A stretch of 64,000 bases of DNA from Actinomycetes bacterium (GTDB taxonomy: Bacteria > Actinomycetota > Acidimicrobiia > Acidimicrobiales > RAAP-2). Shown piece by piece: positions 1-9,518 of the stretch. The position numbers were made by a program, and so were the translations under genes. Under the pieces are notes generated by a model, which did not search any database, had not been told where the DNA came from, and saw nothing but the letters and a program-made list of their open reading frames with translations. The DNA lies in the NCBI GenBank assembly GCA_021837305.1, contig JAKBGV010000002.1, positions 1 through 64,000 of the forward strand, read 5' to 3'. How positions within the stretch are numbered: the first letter of the stretch is position 1; every line of letters starts with the position of its first letter.

Positions 1-26
1 GTGGAGTCGACTCGCACGCAATACCT

Positions 27-491
27 ATGGGACCAAGTGATTCGATCCCGGCGTGCGTCGTGACTACGAGCACCGACCTGCAGCGTTTCCTCGACGCGCA
101 AGCCGATACATATGATGAGGCCCTCGCAGAACTGCACAGGGGTCACAAGGTGGGTCACTGGATCTGGTGGATTCTGCCGCAATTGCGGGGCTTGGGGGCG
201 AGCGCGAACTCCGACTTCTACGGCATCGCCGATCTTGTAGAGGCGAAGACGTATCTGGCGGATCCGCTCCTCGGGTCGCGCCTGCGCGCGGCCGTAACGG
301 CCATTGTCGAGCACGCCTCACGTGGAGCTGACGCCGTGCTCGGACCCGACGCGATCAAATTGCGCTCGTGTTTGACCCTCTTCCATCTGGCCGCGCCGCA
401 GGAGGCGCTCTTCACGTCCGCCCTCGACTCGCTCTTCGCGGGCGAGCAGGACAATCGCACACGCCAACTTCTGCTGCACCGCGCCCGATGA
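27..491 (+). CDS. DUF1810 family protein
   Basis: ORF; FLDAQ...YDEALAELHRGHKVGHWIWWILPQLRGLG is typical of DUF1810. True start may be the internal GTG near 57-60. Confidence 0.85.
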   Translation: MGPSDSIPACVVTTSTDLQRFLDAQADTYDEALAELHRGHKVGHWIWWILPQLRGLGASANSDFYGIADLVEAKTYLADPLLGSRLRAAVTAIVEHASRGADAVLGPDAIKLRSCLTLFHLAAPQEALFTSALDSLFAGEQDNRTRQLLLHRAR

Positions 492-692
492 TTGGTGTTT
501 CACCGTGTGAAGGAGACGTCAGGGTGACTCGGAATGAATTGGTCGTGCGACAAGCCCGATGATTGACCGGCGCCCGGACGCTCGTGGTGCTACTTACGGG
601 CCCGTTTTCGGTGTTTCGCCACGCGCCTGGTCTTGACTCTTGCGTGGCTGGGACAGCTAACCCGACGGGCGTCGGGTTTATGGAGTCGCCGG

Positions 693-1025
693 TCAGCCTC
701 GCTCGATGTCGTCTCCATCGTCGGTGAACGTCAGATCGCCGAGGATTTCGCGCAACTGGCGGCCCATCTCGCGTGCATTGCCCGACAGATTCCCGACGAC
801 GACCCCACCGGCCTCCGTGTCATCGCCGGGTTGGAACAACTCGACTCGTAAGCCCCGTCCACTCTTCGTTGCCCCGATCACCCACGGCAGACCTATCCGA
901 CCCGAGTCGCGCGTGGCCATGATCTGGCCGCGCCGATCGAGACCGAAACTCCACCCTGGCGTGCGCGCGGCACTCATGATTCGTTCGAACTCGCTACTGC
1001 GGGATAACCCTGACGCATTGGCCAT
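693..1025 (-). CDS. hypothetical protein (110 aa)
   Basis: ORF with coherent composition (WSFGLDRRGQIMATRDSGRIGLPWVIGATKSGRGLRVELFQPGDD); no family recognised. Confidence 0.5.
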   Translation of the reverse strand: MANASGLSRSSEFERIMSAARTPGWSFGLDRRGQIMATRDSGRIGLPWVIGATKSGRGLRVELFQPGDDTEAGGVVVGNLSGNAREMGRQLREILGDLTFTDDGDDIERG

Positions 1026-1158
1026 GGCGACACCCTACGACCCGTGTGTCACGCCGATAGTCATGCCCGCTCAAAGGACACGTCGCGACGTGCCGACCGC
1101 CGCCCGCGCGGTCGGCAACCTGTGCGCGACCCACGTGGTGATCAATGGCCGACTCAGT

Positions 1159-1870
1159 TCACGACGTGGTCAGGTGCCGGCCGAACCACTCAAGGGTCCG
1201 CCGCCACGCATCGGTCGCTGATGACTCGTGGTACGAGTCGCGCGCGTCGCAGTGGAATCCGTGGCCCGCGTCGGGGTATCGCACGATCTCGGTGGGCATG
1301 GACGCCTTGGCCGTCGCCTCACGAAGGAGTTCCACGTGCTCAACGGGGATGCTCTGATCGAGGTCACCGTAGAGCCCGAGCCAGGGCGCACGCAGACGGG
1401 GCGCGAGGTCCTGCAAAGACGGCATACCGAATCGTCCCTCGACGACGCCTCCGCCGTAGAAGCTCACCGCCGCACCGATCGGTTGGCGCGCGGCGAGAAA
1501 CGCGACACTACCCCCCCATGCAGAACCCCACCACGCCGACACGCGGTAACTCGAAACCCGCCGCCGCCAGGTAGTCGAAGGTGGCGCCGAGGTCGGCTGT
1601 CAAGCCGGCCTCACTGAGCGCCTGCATGTGGGGCATGACGTTCTGGAAGTTCCCATAGTCGAACACTGGGTCGCCGGTGCGGTGAAACAGGTGAGGCGCA
1701 ACGGCTCGGTAGCCCGCGGCCGCGAATCGTCTCGTCACATCTTCAATGTGGCCGTTCACTCCGAACGCCTCTTGGACCACGACGACCGCCCCGAGCGCAG
1801 CCCCGTCGGGCTCGGCGTCATAGATGCCCATCTCGTCGTCCGCTGTACGCACGTGCACCGTCTTCGCCAT
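1159..1870 (-). pseudogene. dienelactone hydrolase family protein, interrupted by a 1-nt frameshift in a G7/C7 run
   Basis: N-terminal part in ORF 1508..2137 (MAKTVHVRTADDEMGIYDAEPDG...GVVGFCMGG then stop), C-terminal part in ORF 1159..1542 (SVAFLAARQPIGAAVSFYGG...DAGHGFHCDARDSYH). Reading 6 instead of 7 G restores GFCMGGSVAFLAARQP. Confidence 0.85.
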
Positions 1871-1899
1871 CGATCCTCCCTCGTCGCGATTGCTGGCAC

Positions 1900-1920
1900 T
1901 TACCTCTGTGACAGAGTTAA
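1900..1920. promoter_or_regulatory. imperfect palindrome in the dlh-marR intergenic region, candidate MarR operator
   Basis: TTACCTCTGT-G-ACAGAGTTAA; 9 of 10 arm positions complementary. Confidence 0.5.
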
Positions 1921-2033
1921 CATACGTCAGTGTCTGGGCGCAAGTCACGGAAGACTGGACCATCGTTCGACCGTAAGGTCGGTGGCCGGGCGAGTTGGTG
2001 TCCGTGCCCGCCGCGCTCTCGAGCCGTGGCGAA

Positions 2034-2531
2034 ATGATGGCTGGCCAGACCACTCGCGGTACACCACGCGGGTCGCTCGAGTCCGCCGACCTGGCAGACC
2101 AGTTGCTCGAGGCGATGGCGCGGATCCGTCGAGCCAATCGCCGTCACGGTAGACGACCGGTCGAGCTGTCCTCGTTGAGCAGCGCACAACTGGAGTTTGT
2201 CCGATTCTTGCGTCGGCACCCCGGTGTCTCGGTCGCCGAAGTCGCTACGGAACTCGCGCTCGCCCCGAACACGGTGAGCACGTTGGTGCGCCAGATGGTC
2301 GAAGCCGGGATCGTGACGCGCCGCGTTGACGGCCGTGACCGGCGTGTGGCTCGACTGACATTGGCTGGTGACATTGCCCGCAAGGTCGATGCGTGGCGTG
2401 ACCGGCGGGTCGTGAGCGTCGCATCCGCGATCGACCAGCTCACCGCGGCCGACGTGCGACGGCTCTCCGAGTCAGCAGCGGTCCTCGCGATGCTCGCAGA
2501 CCGACTCGACGTACCAAGGGGGAGACGTTGA
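2034..2531 (+). CDS. MarR family transcriptional regulator
   Basis: wHTH: LSSAQLEFVRFLRRHPGVSVAEVATELALAPNTVSTLVRQMVEAGIVTRRVDGRDRRVARLTLA. Confidence 0.9.
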   Translation: MMAGQTTRGTPRGSLESADLADQLLEAMARIRRANRRHGRRPVELSSLSSAQLEFVRFLRRHPGVSVAEVATELALAPNTVSTLVRQMVEAGIVTRRVDGRDRRVARLTLAGDIARKVDAWRDRRVVSVASAIDQLTAADVRRLSESAAVLAMLADRLDVPRGRR

Positions 2532-2745
2532 GGATCACAAGTATCACCAGTTCGTCAGCGCTGGTTACCGGTGCGAGCGGCCCCCGGACAGCGCCACCGA
2601 GCCGACTGCACGAGGGTTCGCATGCGCTCGGGACGTTGGTAGTGACCGCCCGAAGGCGCACGGTCTTCGGTGTCGAGCTGTTCACCGGTGCGGGCACGGA
2701 CCTCACGAGTTCGCCGTACGCGGTCGTGGAGGGGAAGAGGTAGTC

Positions 2746-4209
2746 GTGACATCGACCGCTACGCCGCCGCCGGTTCGAACCGGTACCGGGGCGACTCACA
2801 TCGGACTCGCGATGGTCGTTGTTATGACGGGTGTGCTCATCACCGCAGTCGACACGACGATCGTGGTGCTCGCCTTGCCCGAGATCGAGAAGGGACTCAA
2901 GATCGGGTTGTCCTCGGTCATCTGGGTGGTCATGGGCTACCTGCTGATCATCACGCTGCTCGCGACCCAGGTTGGACGCCTCGGCGACATGTTCGGACGA
3001 GTGCGGATGTACGAGGCGGGCTTTGCCATCTTCATCCTTGGTTCGCTCGCCTGCGCGCTCTCGTGGAACGAGGGTGCCATCATCGGGTTCCGACTCCTCC
3101 AGGGCATAGGCGGCGCCTTCATCACGGCCAACAGCGGTGCGGTCATCGCCGATCTGTTCCCGCCCGAGCGGCGCGGACGGGCCTACGGCTACAACGCCGT
3201 CGGTTGGAGTCTTGGCGCGGTCCTCGGCATCGTGGTCGGGGGATTGATCGTCAACTACATGTCGTGGCGTTGGATCTTCTGGATCAACGTGCCCATCGGT
3301 GGGGTGGCGCTCCTCCTTGCCATCCGGGTGCTCCACGAGCGAGGGGAGCGTTCCTCTCGACGATTTGACGTCATCGGTATGGTCACGCTCGGTCTCGGAC
3401 TCTTCGGCGTCCTCTGGGCGATGACCAAACTGGCCACCACCTCGATCGACGCCTCGCTCGTCGCCTACCTGGTTGGCGGACTCGTGTTCTTAGTCGTCTT
3501 CGTCTTCGTCGAGTCGCGTCAGCGCGAACCGATGCTCGACCTCGCGTTGCTCAAGATTCCGACGATGATGCCGTCGCTGCTGGCCTCGCTGTTCCAAGGC
3601 CTCGCCAACTTTGCGACGCTCTTTCTCGTCATCATGTACTTACAGGGGTCGAGAGGGCTCTCCCCGCTGCACGCGTCGCTGCTTCTCGTACCCGGCTACG
3701 TCGTCGGTTCCGCCGTCGGTCCGCTGGCGGGTCGCATGGCAGACCGGTTCGGGCCGGTGCTGCCAGCGACCACTGGACTCGGACTGCAGGTGGTGGCACT
3801 CGCTCTGTACGCCCACCTCGAGATCGCAAGCGGACTGTGGTTGGTGGTGCTCGCGAGCGTGATCAACGGGATCGGCTCGAGCTCCTTCTTCCCAGCGAAC
3901 TCGGCGGCGGTGATGAAAGCGTCGCCGCCGCAGGTCTTTGGGATCGCCTCGGGCGTGTTGCGCACGTTCGCGAACATCGGAATGGTCTTCTCCTTCGCGG
4001 TCTCGATCCTGGTCGCTTCCCGGTCGATCTCCAAGCACCTCGCCTTCGCGATCTTCGTCGGAACAACGAACCTGAGGGGTCACGCCGCCATCGCTTTCAC
4101 GACGGGACTGCACGCCGCCTTCTACGCCTCGATGGGATTCATGGTTCTCGCCGCTGCACTCTCAGCCTCGCGCCACCGGCTCACACGGGGCTCGACTACG
4201 CACGCGTGA
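2746..4209 (+). CDS. MFS transporter, DHA2 (EmrB/QacA) type
   Basis: 487 aa, multiple TM segments, ITAVDTTIVVLALPEIEKGL and LGDMFGRVRMY motifs. Confidence 0.9.
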   Translation: MTSTATPPPVRTGTGATHIGLAMVVVMTGVLITAVDTTIVVLALPEIEKGLKIGLSSVIWVVMGYLLIITLLATQVGRLGDMFGRVRMYEAGFAIFILGSLACALSWNEGAIIGFRLLQGIGGAFITANSGAVIADLFPPERRGRAYGYNAVGWSLGAVLGIVVGGLIVNYMSWRWIFWINVPIGGVALLLAIRVLHERGERSSRRFDVIGMVTLGLGLFGVLWAMTKLATTSIDASLVAYLVGGLVFLVVFVFVESRQREPMLDLALLKIPTMMPSLLASLFQGLANFATLFLVIMYLQGSRGLSPLHASLLLVPGYVVGSAVGPLAGRMADRFGPVLPATTGLGLQVVALALYAHLEIASGLWLVVLASVINGIGSSSFFPANSAAVMKASPPQVFGIASGVLRTFANIGMVFSFAVSILVASRSISKHLAFAIFVGTTNLRGHAAIAFTTGLHAAFYASMGFMVLAAALSASRHRLTRGSTTHA

Positions 4210-4510
4210 CTCTCAACAGCGCGTAATCGTTCGTTGGAGTGCCTCCACCGAAGACTCGATCTCCCCGAGTACTGCCAGAGGCACCCTGACTCCCGTAACG
4301 AAGGCCCCAGGGTACTGAGCAATCTCGCAAATCCTTCGTCACGTGAGGGACCGTGGGTGCTGGGACGATCCGCTGGGGACTCGAACGTGCGTGCCGTGAC
4401 TGGCTCGACCCGCCAGCACCGACGGCACAACTCGACCGAGTGACCGAGTGACTGAGCAACCGACGCACCGTCGGGCTAGGCAGCGCCACCGCGGTGGGCC
4501 AATCGAACTG

Positions 4511-4924
4511 TTACGGCACGACGAGGACCGGGTAGTGACCCCGGGCGAGCAAGTGGCGCGGAACGCCGCCGACGCGCAGGTGCAGATGGGCCGAGCGGCC
4601 AACGACGATGAGATCCGCCGCGTGGTCCTCCGCCAGTGACTCGAGCTCGATGGCGATCTCACCGACACGCCACGCGAAGTCGCCACTCACGTGCGCGCGA
4701 CTCAACGCCTCGCTCACGAAATTCGAGAGCTCGTCATCGAGTCGGTCGTCAAGCGGTGGTGTGGGCGTGACGAAGGAGCCCGCGGCGGCCAGGGCGGGCA
4801 CGTGAGCGACGCAACACGCGTGCACGCACCCGTGCTCGCGCGCGGCTAGGTCGATCGCCATCGCGAAGGCTCGATAAGCGGTCTGGGACCCGTCGACGCC
4901 GACGACGATGCTGTTGATGGTCAT
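4511..4924 (-). CDS. universal stress protein, UspA family
   Basis: MTINSIVVGVDGSQTAYRAFAMAIDLA...LAEDHAADLIVVGRSAHLHLRVGGVPRHLLARGHYPVLVVP. Confidence 0.92.
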   Translation of the reverse strand: MTINSIVVGVDGSQTAYRAFAMAIDLAAREHGCVHACCVAHVPALAAAGSFVTPTPPLDDRLDDELSNFVSEALSRAHVSGDFAWRVGEIAIELESLAEDHAADLIVVGRSAHLHLRVGGVPRHLLARGHYPVLVVP

Positions 4925-4958
4925 CGACACCTCCTTGCCAATCCGTCGCGTGCTGTCC

Positions 4959-6827
4959 TCATGACTGGGGCGGCTCGCTCGCCGGCGTCGCGAGACCGTG
5001 GCGGGTCGAATGAATGGGCTCACTCTGGTGAGGCCTGGCGCCGTCAGACCCACCCAGCACACCGTCAATCGTCGCGACATCGTCAACTGGTTGTCCGAGG
5101 CTGATCGCGGCGAGGCGGGCTTTCTGGGCGCGGGACTCATCATCCTCATGGATGAACTGCTTGCCGCGCAGCGCCGAGGCGACCGCCGCGATCAGGCTCA
5201 TCACAACGGCGAAGAGCAAGATTTCGGTGAGCGAGTGCTTGAACGCGGGTCCGATGAGTTGGGGGAAGAACGATCGTCCCGTGATCAGGGCCGCCTGGTT
5301 GGGCGCCAAATGGGACAGAACTTGTGGTCCCAACAGGCTCTTCAGCGGGTTCAATCCCAAGAATGCTGCGAAGAGGTAGCCGAGTGGAGCTACGTGCGCG
5401 AGTTTCGATGCCGCGGCGACTGGCACGCCGTGCGCCACCAGACCGGTGGCCATGGCGTGCGGCACGCTGGCGTTCAGACCGAAGACGAGCAGCGTGAAGA
5501 AGAGCCCCATCGATAGCGGGAGTCCCGCGTTGGCGAACGTCACCCGCATTCCCGAGGCCGCGCCACGGTGGCGGGCGGGGACCGAGTTCATGATGGCCGC
5601 AGCGTTCGGTGACGCGAACAACCCGTTGGAGATGCCGAGCAACAACATCACAACGGCGAAGGGCCAGTAGCTGAAGTTAGCGGGGAAGGCGATGATGAGC
5701 GCGAACATCGCCGCAGAGAGCAACATCCCGCCCGTGGCGAAGGGCCGGGCGCCGTAGCGGTCCGAGAGGATCCCCGACACCGGGCCGGTGACCACGAAGC
5801 CGAGCATGAAGGGGATCATGTAGATTCCGGCCCACAGGGGGGTGACGGTGAAACCGTACCCGTGCTGGGGTAGCCAGATCCCCTGGAACCAGATCATCAG
5901 CATGAACTGGAAGCCGCCCCGTCCAACCGCAGCAAGGAACTGCGCCGCGTTGCCGGCGGCGAAGGAGCGGATCCGAAAGAGCGACATGCGGAACATGGGG
6001 TCGGGCACCCTAGTCTCGATGAACGCGAACACGACGAGCAACGCGAGTCCCGCGAAGACCATCTCTAGCACGAAAGGGTTCCCCCAGCCGGTGAGCGAGT
6101 GGCCGTACGGCTTGATGCCGTAGGTGACCCCGGTGAGCAGCATGGCGAGTCCGGCGGCGAAGGAGATGTTGCCGAGCCAGTCGATCTTGGCCTTGATGTG
6201 GATGCCGATGTCCTTCAGTTTGAGGTACGCCCACACGGTGCCGAAGAGCCCGATGGGCACGTTGGCGAGGAAGACCCAACGCCAACCCACCTGCGAGAGC
6301 AGGCCGCCGACGAGGATGCCGAGGAACGACCCCAGGATCGCCGCGATCATGTTCGTGCCGAGGGCCAAGCCCAGTTGCTTGGCCGGGAAGGCGTCGGTGA
6401 GGATGGCGGCCGAGTTCGCCATGAGCATCGCCGCGCCGATGGCCTGGAACATCCGCAGGATGATGATCTCCAACGCGGCCGTGGAGCCGGAACTCCACAC
6501 GAGCGACAGCAGGATCGCGCCCAGCGTGAACCACGCGAAGCCGAGGTTGTACATCCTGACCCGGCCGAAAATGTCGCCGATGCGCCCGACGGTCACCACG
6601 ACGGCGGCCATCACGAGCATGTAGCCCATCATGATCCAGAGCAGGTACGGGAAGTTCGACGGCAACAGCGGGTCGAGGTGGATACCTCGGAAGATCACGG
6701 GTAGCGCGATCATGAGGCTCGAGGCGTTGAGCGTCGCCAGGAGCACGCCGATCGTTGTGTTGGATAAGACGAGCCACTTGTAGTTGGGCCCGACGACCGG
6801 CGCGTGGGTGGATGTCGAGTCGCTCAC
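4959..6827 (-). CDS. MFS transporter, DHA2 type (622 aa)
   Basis: ATLNASSLMIALPVIFRGIHLDPL, VGRIGDIFGRVRMYN; many TM segments. Confidence 0.9.
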   Translation of the reverse strand: MSDSTSTHAPVVGPNYKWLVLSNTTIGVLLATLNASSLMIALPVIFRGIHLDPLLPSNFPYLLWIMMGYMLVMAAVVVTVGRIGDIFGRVRMYNLGFAWFTLGAILLSLVWSSGSTAALEIIILRMFQAIGAAMLMANSAAILTDAFPAKQLGLALGTNMIAAILGSFLGILVGGLLSQVGWRWVFLANVPIGLFGTVWAYLKLKDIGIHIKAKIDWLGNISFAAGLAMLLTGVTYGIKPYGHSLTGWGNPFVLEMVFAGLALLVVFAFIETRVPDPMFRMSLFRIRSFAAGNAAQFLAAVGRGGFQFMLMIWFQGIWLPQHGYGFTVTPLWAGIYMIPFMLGFVVTGPVSGILSDRYGARPFATGGMLLSAAMFALIIAFPANFSYWPFAVVMLLLGISNGLFASPNAAAIMNSVPARHRGAASGMRVTFANAGLPLSMGLFFTLLVFGLNASVPHAMATGLVAHGVPVAAASKLAHVAPLGYLFAAFLGLNPLKSLLGPQVLSHLAPNQAALITGRSFFPQLIGPAFKHSLTEILLFAVVMSLIAAVASALRGKQFIHEDDESRAQKARLAAISLGQPVDDVATIDGVLGGSDGARPHQSEPIHSTRHGLATPASEPPQS

Positions 6828-7312
6828 GATTGAACCTCCTCTATCTGGCGTGATTCTCCGGCGGTCTGGTCACCCTCGGGTTCGTCGACACTCAGTCGTT
6901 CGAGGACGGTGATCGCACGTTCGAGGGTTCGTCGATCGGTGTCACTGAGCACACCGATTCGTCGGCTGAGCCAGGCGTTGCCCGACTCCTGGCGGCTCGC
7001 GTAGAGCTGTTGACCGATGTCGGTGGCCGCGACCAGCACGCCACGTCGATCGGCGGGATTACTCCGGCGTTCGATGAGACCCGCCTCTTCGAGCTTGTCG
7101 GCGAGACGGGTCGCCGCCGGGGATGGCAGGACCTCGATGTCTGCGAGCTGACCGATTCCGAGCGGGCCATCACGTACCACGGTCGCGAGGGCGGAGAGCT
7201 GCGTGATCGTCAACTCAGCGGTGTCGCGTCGCCGGGACTGGCGAGCGAGGCGGATCATCGACATGCGAAGTCGGTCAGCGAGTGCACTAGGCGTGACGTC
7301 GTTGGTGGTCAC
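6824..7312 (-). CDS. MarR family transcriptional regulator
   Basis: LTITQLSALATVVRDGPLGIGQLADIEVLPSPAATRLADKLEEAGLIERRSNPADRRGVLVAAT; overlaps the MFS start (ATGA-type), so probably an operon. Confidence 0.9.
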   Translation of the reverse strand: MTTNDVTPSALADRLRMSMIRLARQSRRRDTAELTITQLSALATVVRDGPLGIGQLADIEVLPSPAATRLADKLEEAGLIERRSNPADRRGVLVAATDIGQQLYASRQESGNAWLSRRIGVLSDTDRRTLERAITVLERLSVDEPEGDQTAGESRQIEEVQS

Positions 7313-7385
7313 GGAACCTCCCACACTGGTCGCCCACGCGAGCCAAATCCCTGTTCGCGTGGGTGGCGTCCGATATGTACCAGTG

Positions 7386-7396
7386 ATACTAAGTAT
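7386..7396. promoter_or_regulatory. short palindrome ATACT-A-AGTAT upstream of marR-MFS operon, candidate operator
   Basis: perfect 5-bp arms, about 74 bp upstream of the proposed MarR start. Confidence 0.35.
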
Positions 7397-7528
7397 TACG
7401 AGCAGCAATTGTCAACGATGTCCCGTGCGACGTCGTGGGGGACGACGGTGGCGTGTTGTTGCCAAGAACCGTCGCCGTAAAAACCAGTTCGGGCTAGTTA
7501 CCGTCGTCGGTAGCGGTGCCGGCGACGG

Positions 7529-7729
7529 TCAATGGAGTCCAAGAAGTTTGAAGACGAGGAATGCGGGCCAGACGAACGCCTTGGCGACGGCGACGATGAC
7601 CAGCCAGAGACTCCCCGAGTGGGTGTGCAAGTAATACACGAGCGCACCAATGAAGCCGAGAAGCCACCCGCCGCCTGCGCCACCGGGACCGCTCCACGCG
7701 TTGGCTGAACCGCGGTGCCTGTGTGCCAT
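7529..7729 (-). CDS. small membrane protein
   Basis: MAHRHRGSANAWSGPGGAGGGWLLGFIGALVYYLHTHSGSLWLVIVAVAKAFVWPAFLVFKLLGLH; two hydrophobic segments. Confidence 0.65.
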   Translation of the reverse strand: MAHRHRGSANAWSGPGGAGGGWLLGFIGALVYYLHTHSGSLWLVIVAVAKAFVWPAFLVFKLLGLH

Positions 7730-7859
7730 ATGACCTCCTCGGTCTCGTCCTTGCGCCCCACGCCCAGTATCGCCTCGGTCTGAAGCATGGGTGCGGACGG
7801 TCGGCACAGCGGTGCGGTGGCGGGGCGAAACAGCGCCCTCGACTCAATCGGGTGCGACT

Positions 7860-8246
7860 TCATGCATCGGGAGGCAGGACTACGACGGGGCCGATGCGCA
7901 TCGTTCGGTCCGCCGACTTGCACATGTCGTAGATGGTCAGCGTCGCCGCCGTGACGGCGCTCAGTGCGCGCATGCGTGCCGATGCCTCGCTCGCGCTCCT
8001 AACGCTCGTGGTCACCTCGATGTGATCCTCGCTGACGATGAACTCGACGACGACGTGGCTCACCGGCTCGGGGTCGAGCAATGGCAGGTAGCTCGAGGCG
8101 TCCTTCGCGGCCTGCAACCCGGCGAAACGGGCGGCCCCGAGGACGTCGCCCTTCTTGATGCCGTGGCTCGCCACGGCGCGCGCGGTCTCTGGGCGCATGG
8201 TGATTCGAGCGCGGGCAGCACCGTGAGTGGGCTCGTGCTCGGTCAT
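7860..8246 (-). CDS. divergent MoaC-family paralog lacking several canonical catalytic residues
   Basis: [31 protein letters not shown] and [35 protein letters not shown] align with MoaC [29 protein letters not shown] and [35 protein letters not shown]. Confidence 0.85.
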   Translation of the reverse strand: [128 protein letters not shown]

Positions 8247-8350
8247 GGCCAGGTCCGTCGGATAACAGTCGGGGTGTCTAGCGTCATGGCAACTCCAAGT
8301 AAACCGCACTCCTGCCGGGCATCTCGCCAACCCGCGTCTACGCTCGAGAC

Positions 8351-8872
8351 GTGACGTTGCGCGCGAAGGTCTTGACCGTCTCGGACTCGGCGAGCGCGGG
8401 GGAGCGTGTCGATGGCGCGGGCCCGGCCGTGGTGGGCCGACTCATCGAAGCAGATTACGAGATCGTCGAACAACGGCTCGTGTCCGACGGCGTCGAGGTG
8501 GTGGCGTCGGCACTGCGCGAACTTGCCGTGGGGTTCGCTGGGCTCATCGTGACGACCGGTGGGACCGGGTTCGCGCCCCGAGACCTCACCCCCGAGGCCA
8601 CCGCGTCGGTGATCGAACGTGAGGCTCCCGGCTTCGCGGAAGTGATGCGCGCCACCAGCCCCTTCGGTGCCCTCTCGAGAGGTCGCTGCGGTATCCTTGG
8701 TGAAAGTCTGATCCTCAATACGCCGGGCTCTCCCCGGGCCGCGCTCGAGTGTCTCGAAGCCGTAGCGCCGTTGCTTTCTCATGCGTTGCGACTTCTAGTG
8801 GGCACGAGTGACCCTCATCCGCCAGAGATCGGCGGGACGACGGCGATCTCGTCGATGGGTCCAACGTCTTGA
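8351..8872 (+). CDS. mogA: molybdenum cofactor adenylyltransferase, MogA/MoaB family
   Basis: VTLRAKVLTVSDSASAGERVDGAGPAV...GLIVTTGGTGFAPRDLTPEAT...LNTPGSP. Confidence 0.9.
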   Translation: MTLRAKVLTVSDSASAGERVDGAGPAVVGRLIEADYEIVEQRLVSDGVEVVASALRELAVGFAGLIVTTGGTGFAPRDLTPEATASVIEREAPGFAEVMRATSPFGALSRGRCGILGESLILNTPGSPRAALECLEAVAPLLSHALRLLVGTSDPHPPEIGGTTAISSMGPTS

Positions 8873-9051
8873 CCTGGTGAGGCCTCCACACCGTTGACCC
8901 AGACTCGACTGATTGCGACGATTTCGGCGAACGGCTTGCCGAACCGAAGGGTCGCCAGAGCGATCACCTCGTCCACCGTCGCGGCGTCGATCTCGGCGCT
9001 GCGCACCCCGGCCGCCTCGCGGGCCGGTCCGAGTAGCAAGAGCCGACTCAC
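8815..9051 (-). CDS. moaD: molybdopterin synthase small subunit MoaD
   Basis: LLLLGPAREAAGVRSAEIDAATVDEVIALATLRFG...DEIAVVPPISGG; C-terminal Gly-Gly; GTGA overlap with moaE. Confidence 0.9.
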   Translation of the reverse strand: MSRLLLLGPAREAAGVRSAEIDAATVDEVIALATLRFGKPFAEIVAISRVWVNGVEASPGQDVGPIDEIAVVPPISGG

Positions 9052-9518
9052 GGGGCGAGGTCGCCCACGTCGACGATGTCCTCGGTCTGCTCGCTCCAGG
9101 CCGATCCACCTTGCCAGACCTCGCGTTTCCACATGGGGACCGTGTGCTTGACGGCGTCGATGCAGAACTGGGCGGCCTCGAAGGCTTCGCGTCGATGAGG
9201 CGATGAGACCGCGACTACGACCGCGGGTTCACGCACGAGGACCGTACCGATTCGGTGATGGACGGCGATGGCGCGAACCTCGGGCCAGCGTTCACGCGCG
9301 CGCGCCGTCACGGCGCGTATCCGTGATTCGGCGAGGTCGACGTCAGTCTCGTAGTCGAGTTCGATGATCTCGTGCTCGAAGGTCGACGTGGTGCGGGCGG
9401 TGCCACAGAACGTAACGACCGCACCGCAGTCGCGACGGGTGGCCCACGCCACCAGCTCGTCGGGCGCCAACGGCTGGGCCGAGACCGCCACCCACTCGCT
9501 CGCGCCGTCCATCGTCAC
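9048..9518 (-). CDS. moaE: molybdopterin synthase large subunit MoaE
   Basis: AVVTFCGTARTT...LDYETDVDLAESRI...VAVHHRIGTVLVREPAVVVAVSSPHRREAFEAAQFCIDAVKHTVPMWKREVWQGGSAW. Confidence 0.95.
   Translation of the reverse strand: MTMDGASEWVAVSAQPLAPDELVAWATRRDCGAVVTFCGTARTTSTFEHEIIELDYETDVDLAESRIRAVTARARERWPEVRAIAVHHRIGTVLVREPAVVVAVSSPHRREAFEAAQFCIDAVKHTVPMWKREVWQGGSAWSEQTEDIVDVGDLAP

Noticed and set aside
2528-2743. 71-aa ORF between marR and the MFS gene
   Set aside because: TTG start overlapping the marR stop, no recognisable motif; not strong enough to call.
2440-3336. 298-aa minus-strand ORF
   Set aside because: Antisense to a clear MFS transporter gene; low-complexity, highly charged composition typical of GC-rich shadow ORFs.
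4434-4466. Short tandem-like ACCGAGTG repeats
   Set aside because: Only about two exact 8-nt units plus degenerate ones; too short to interpret.
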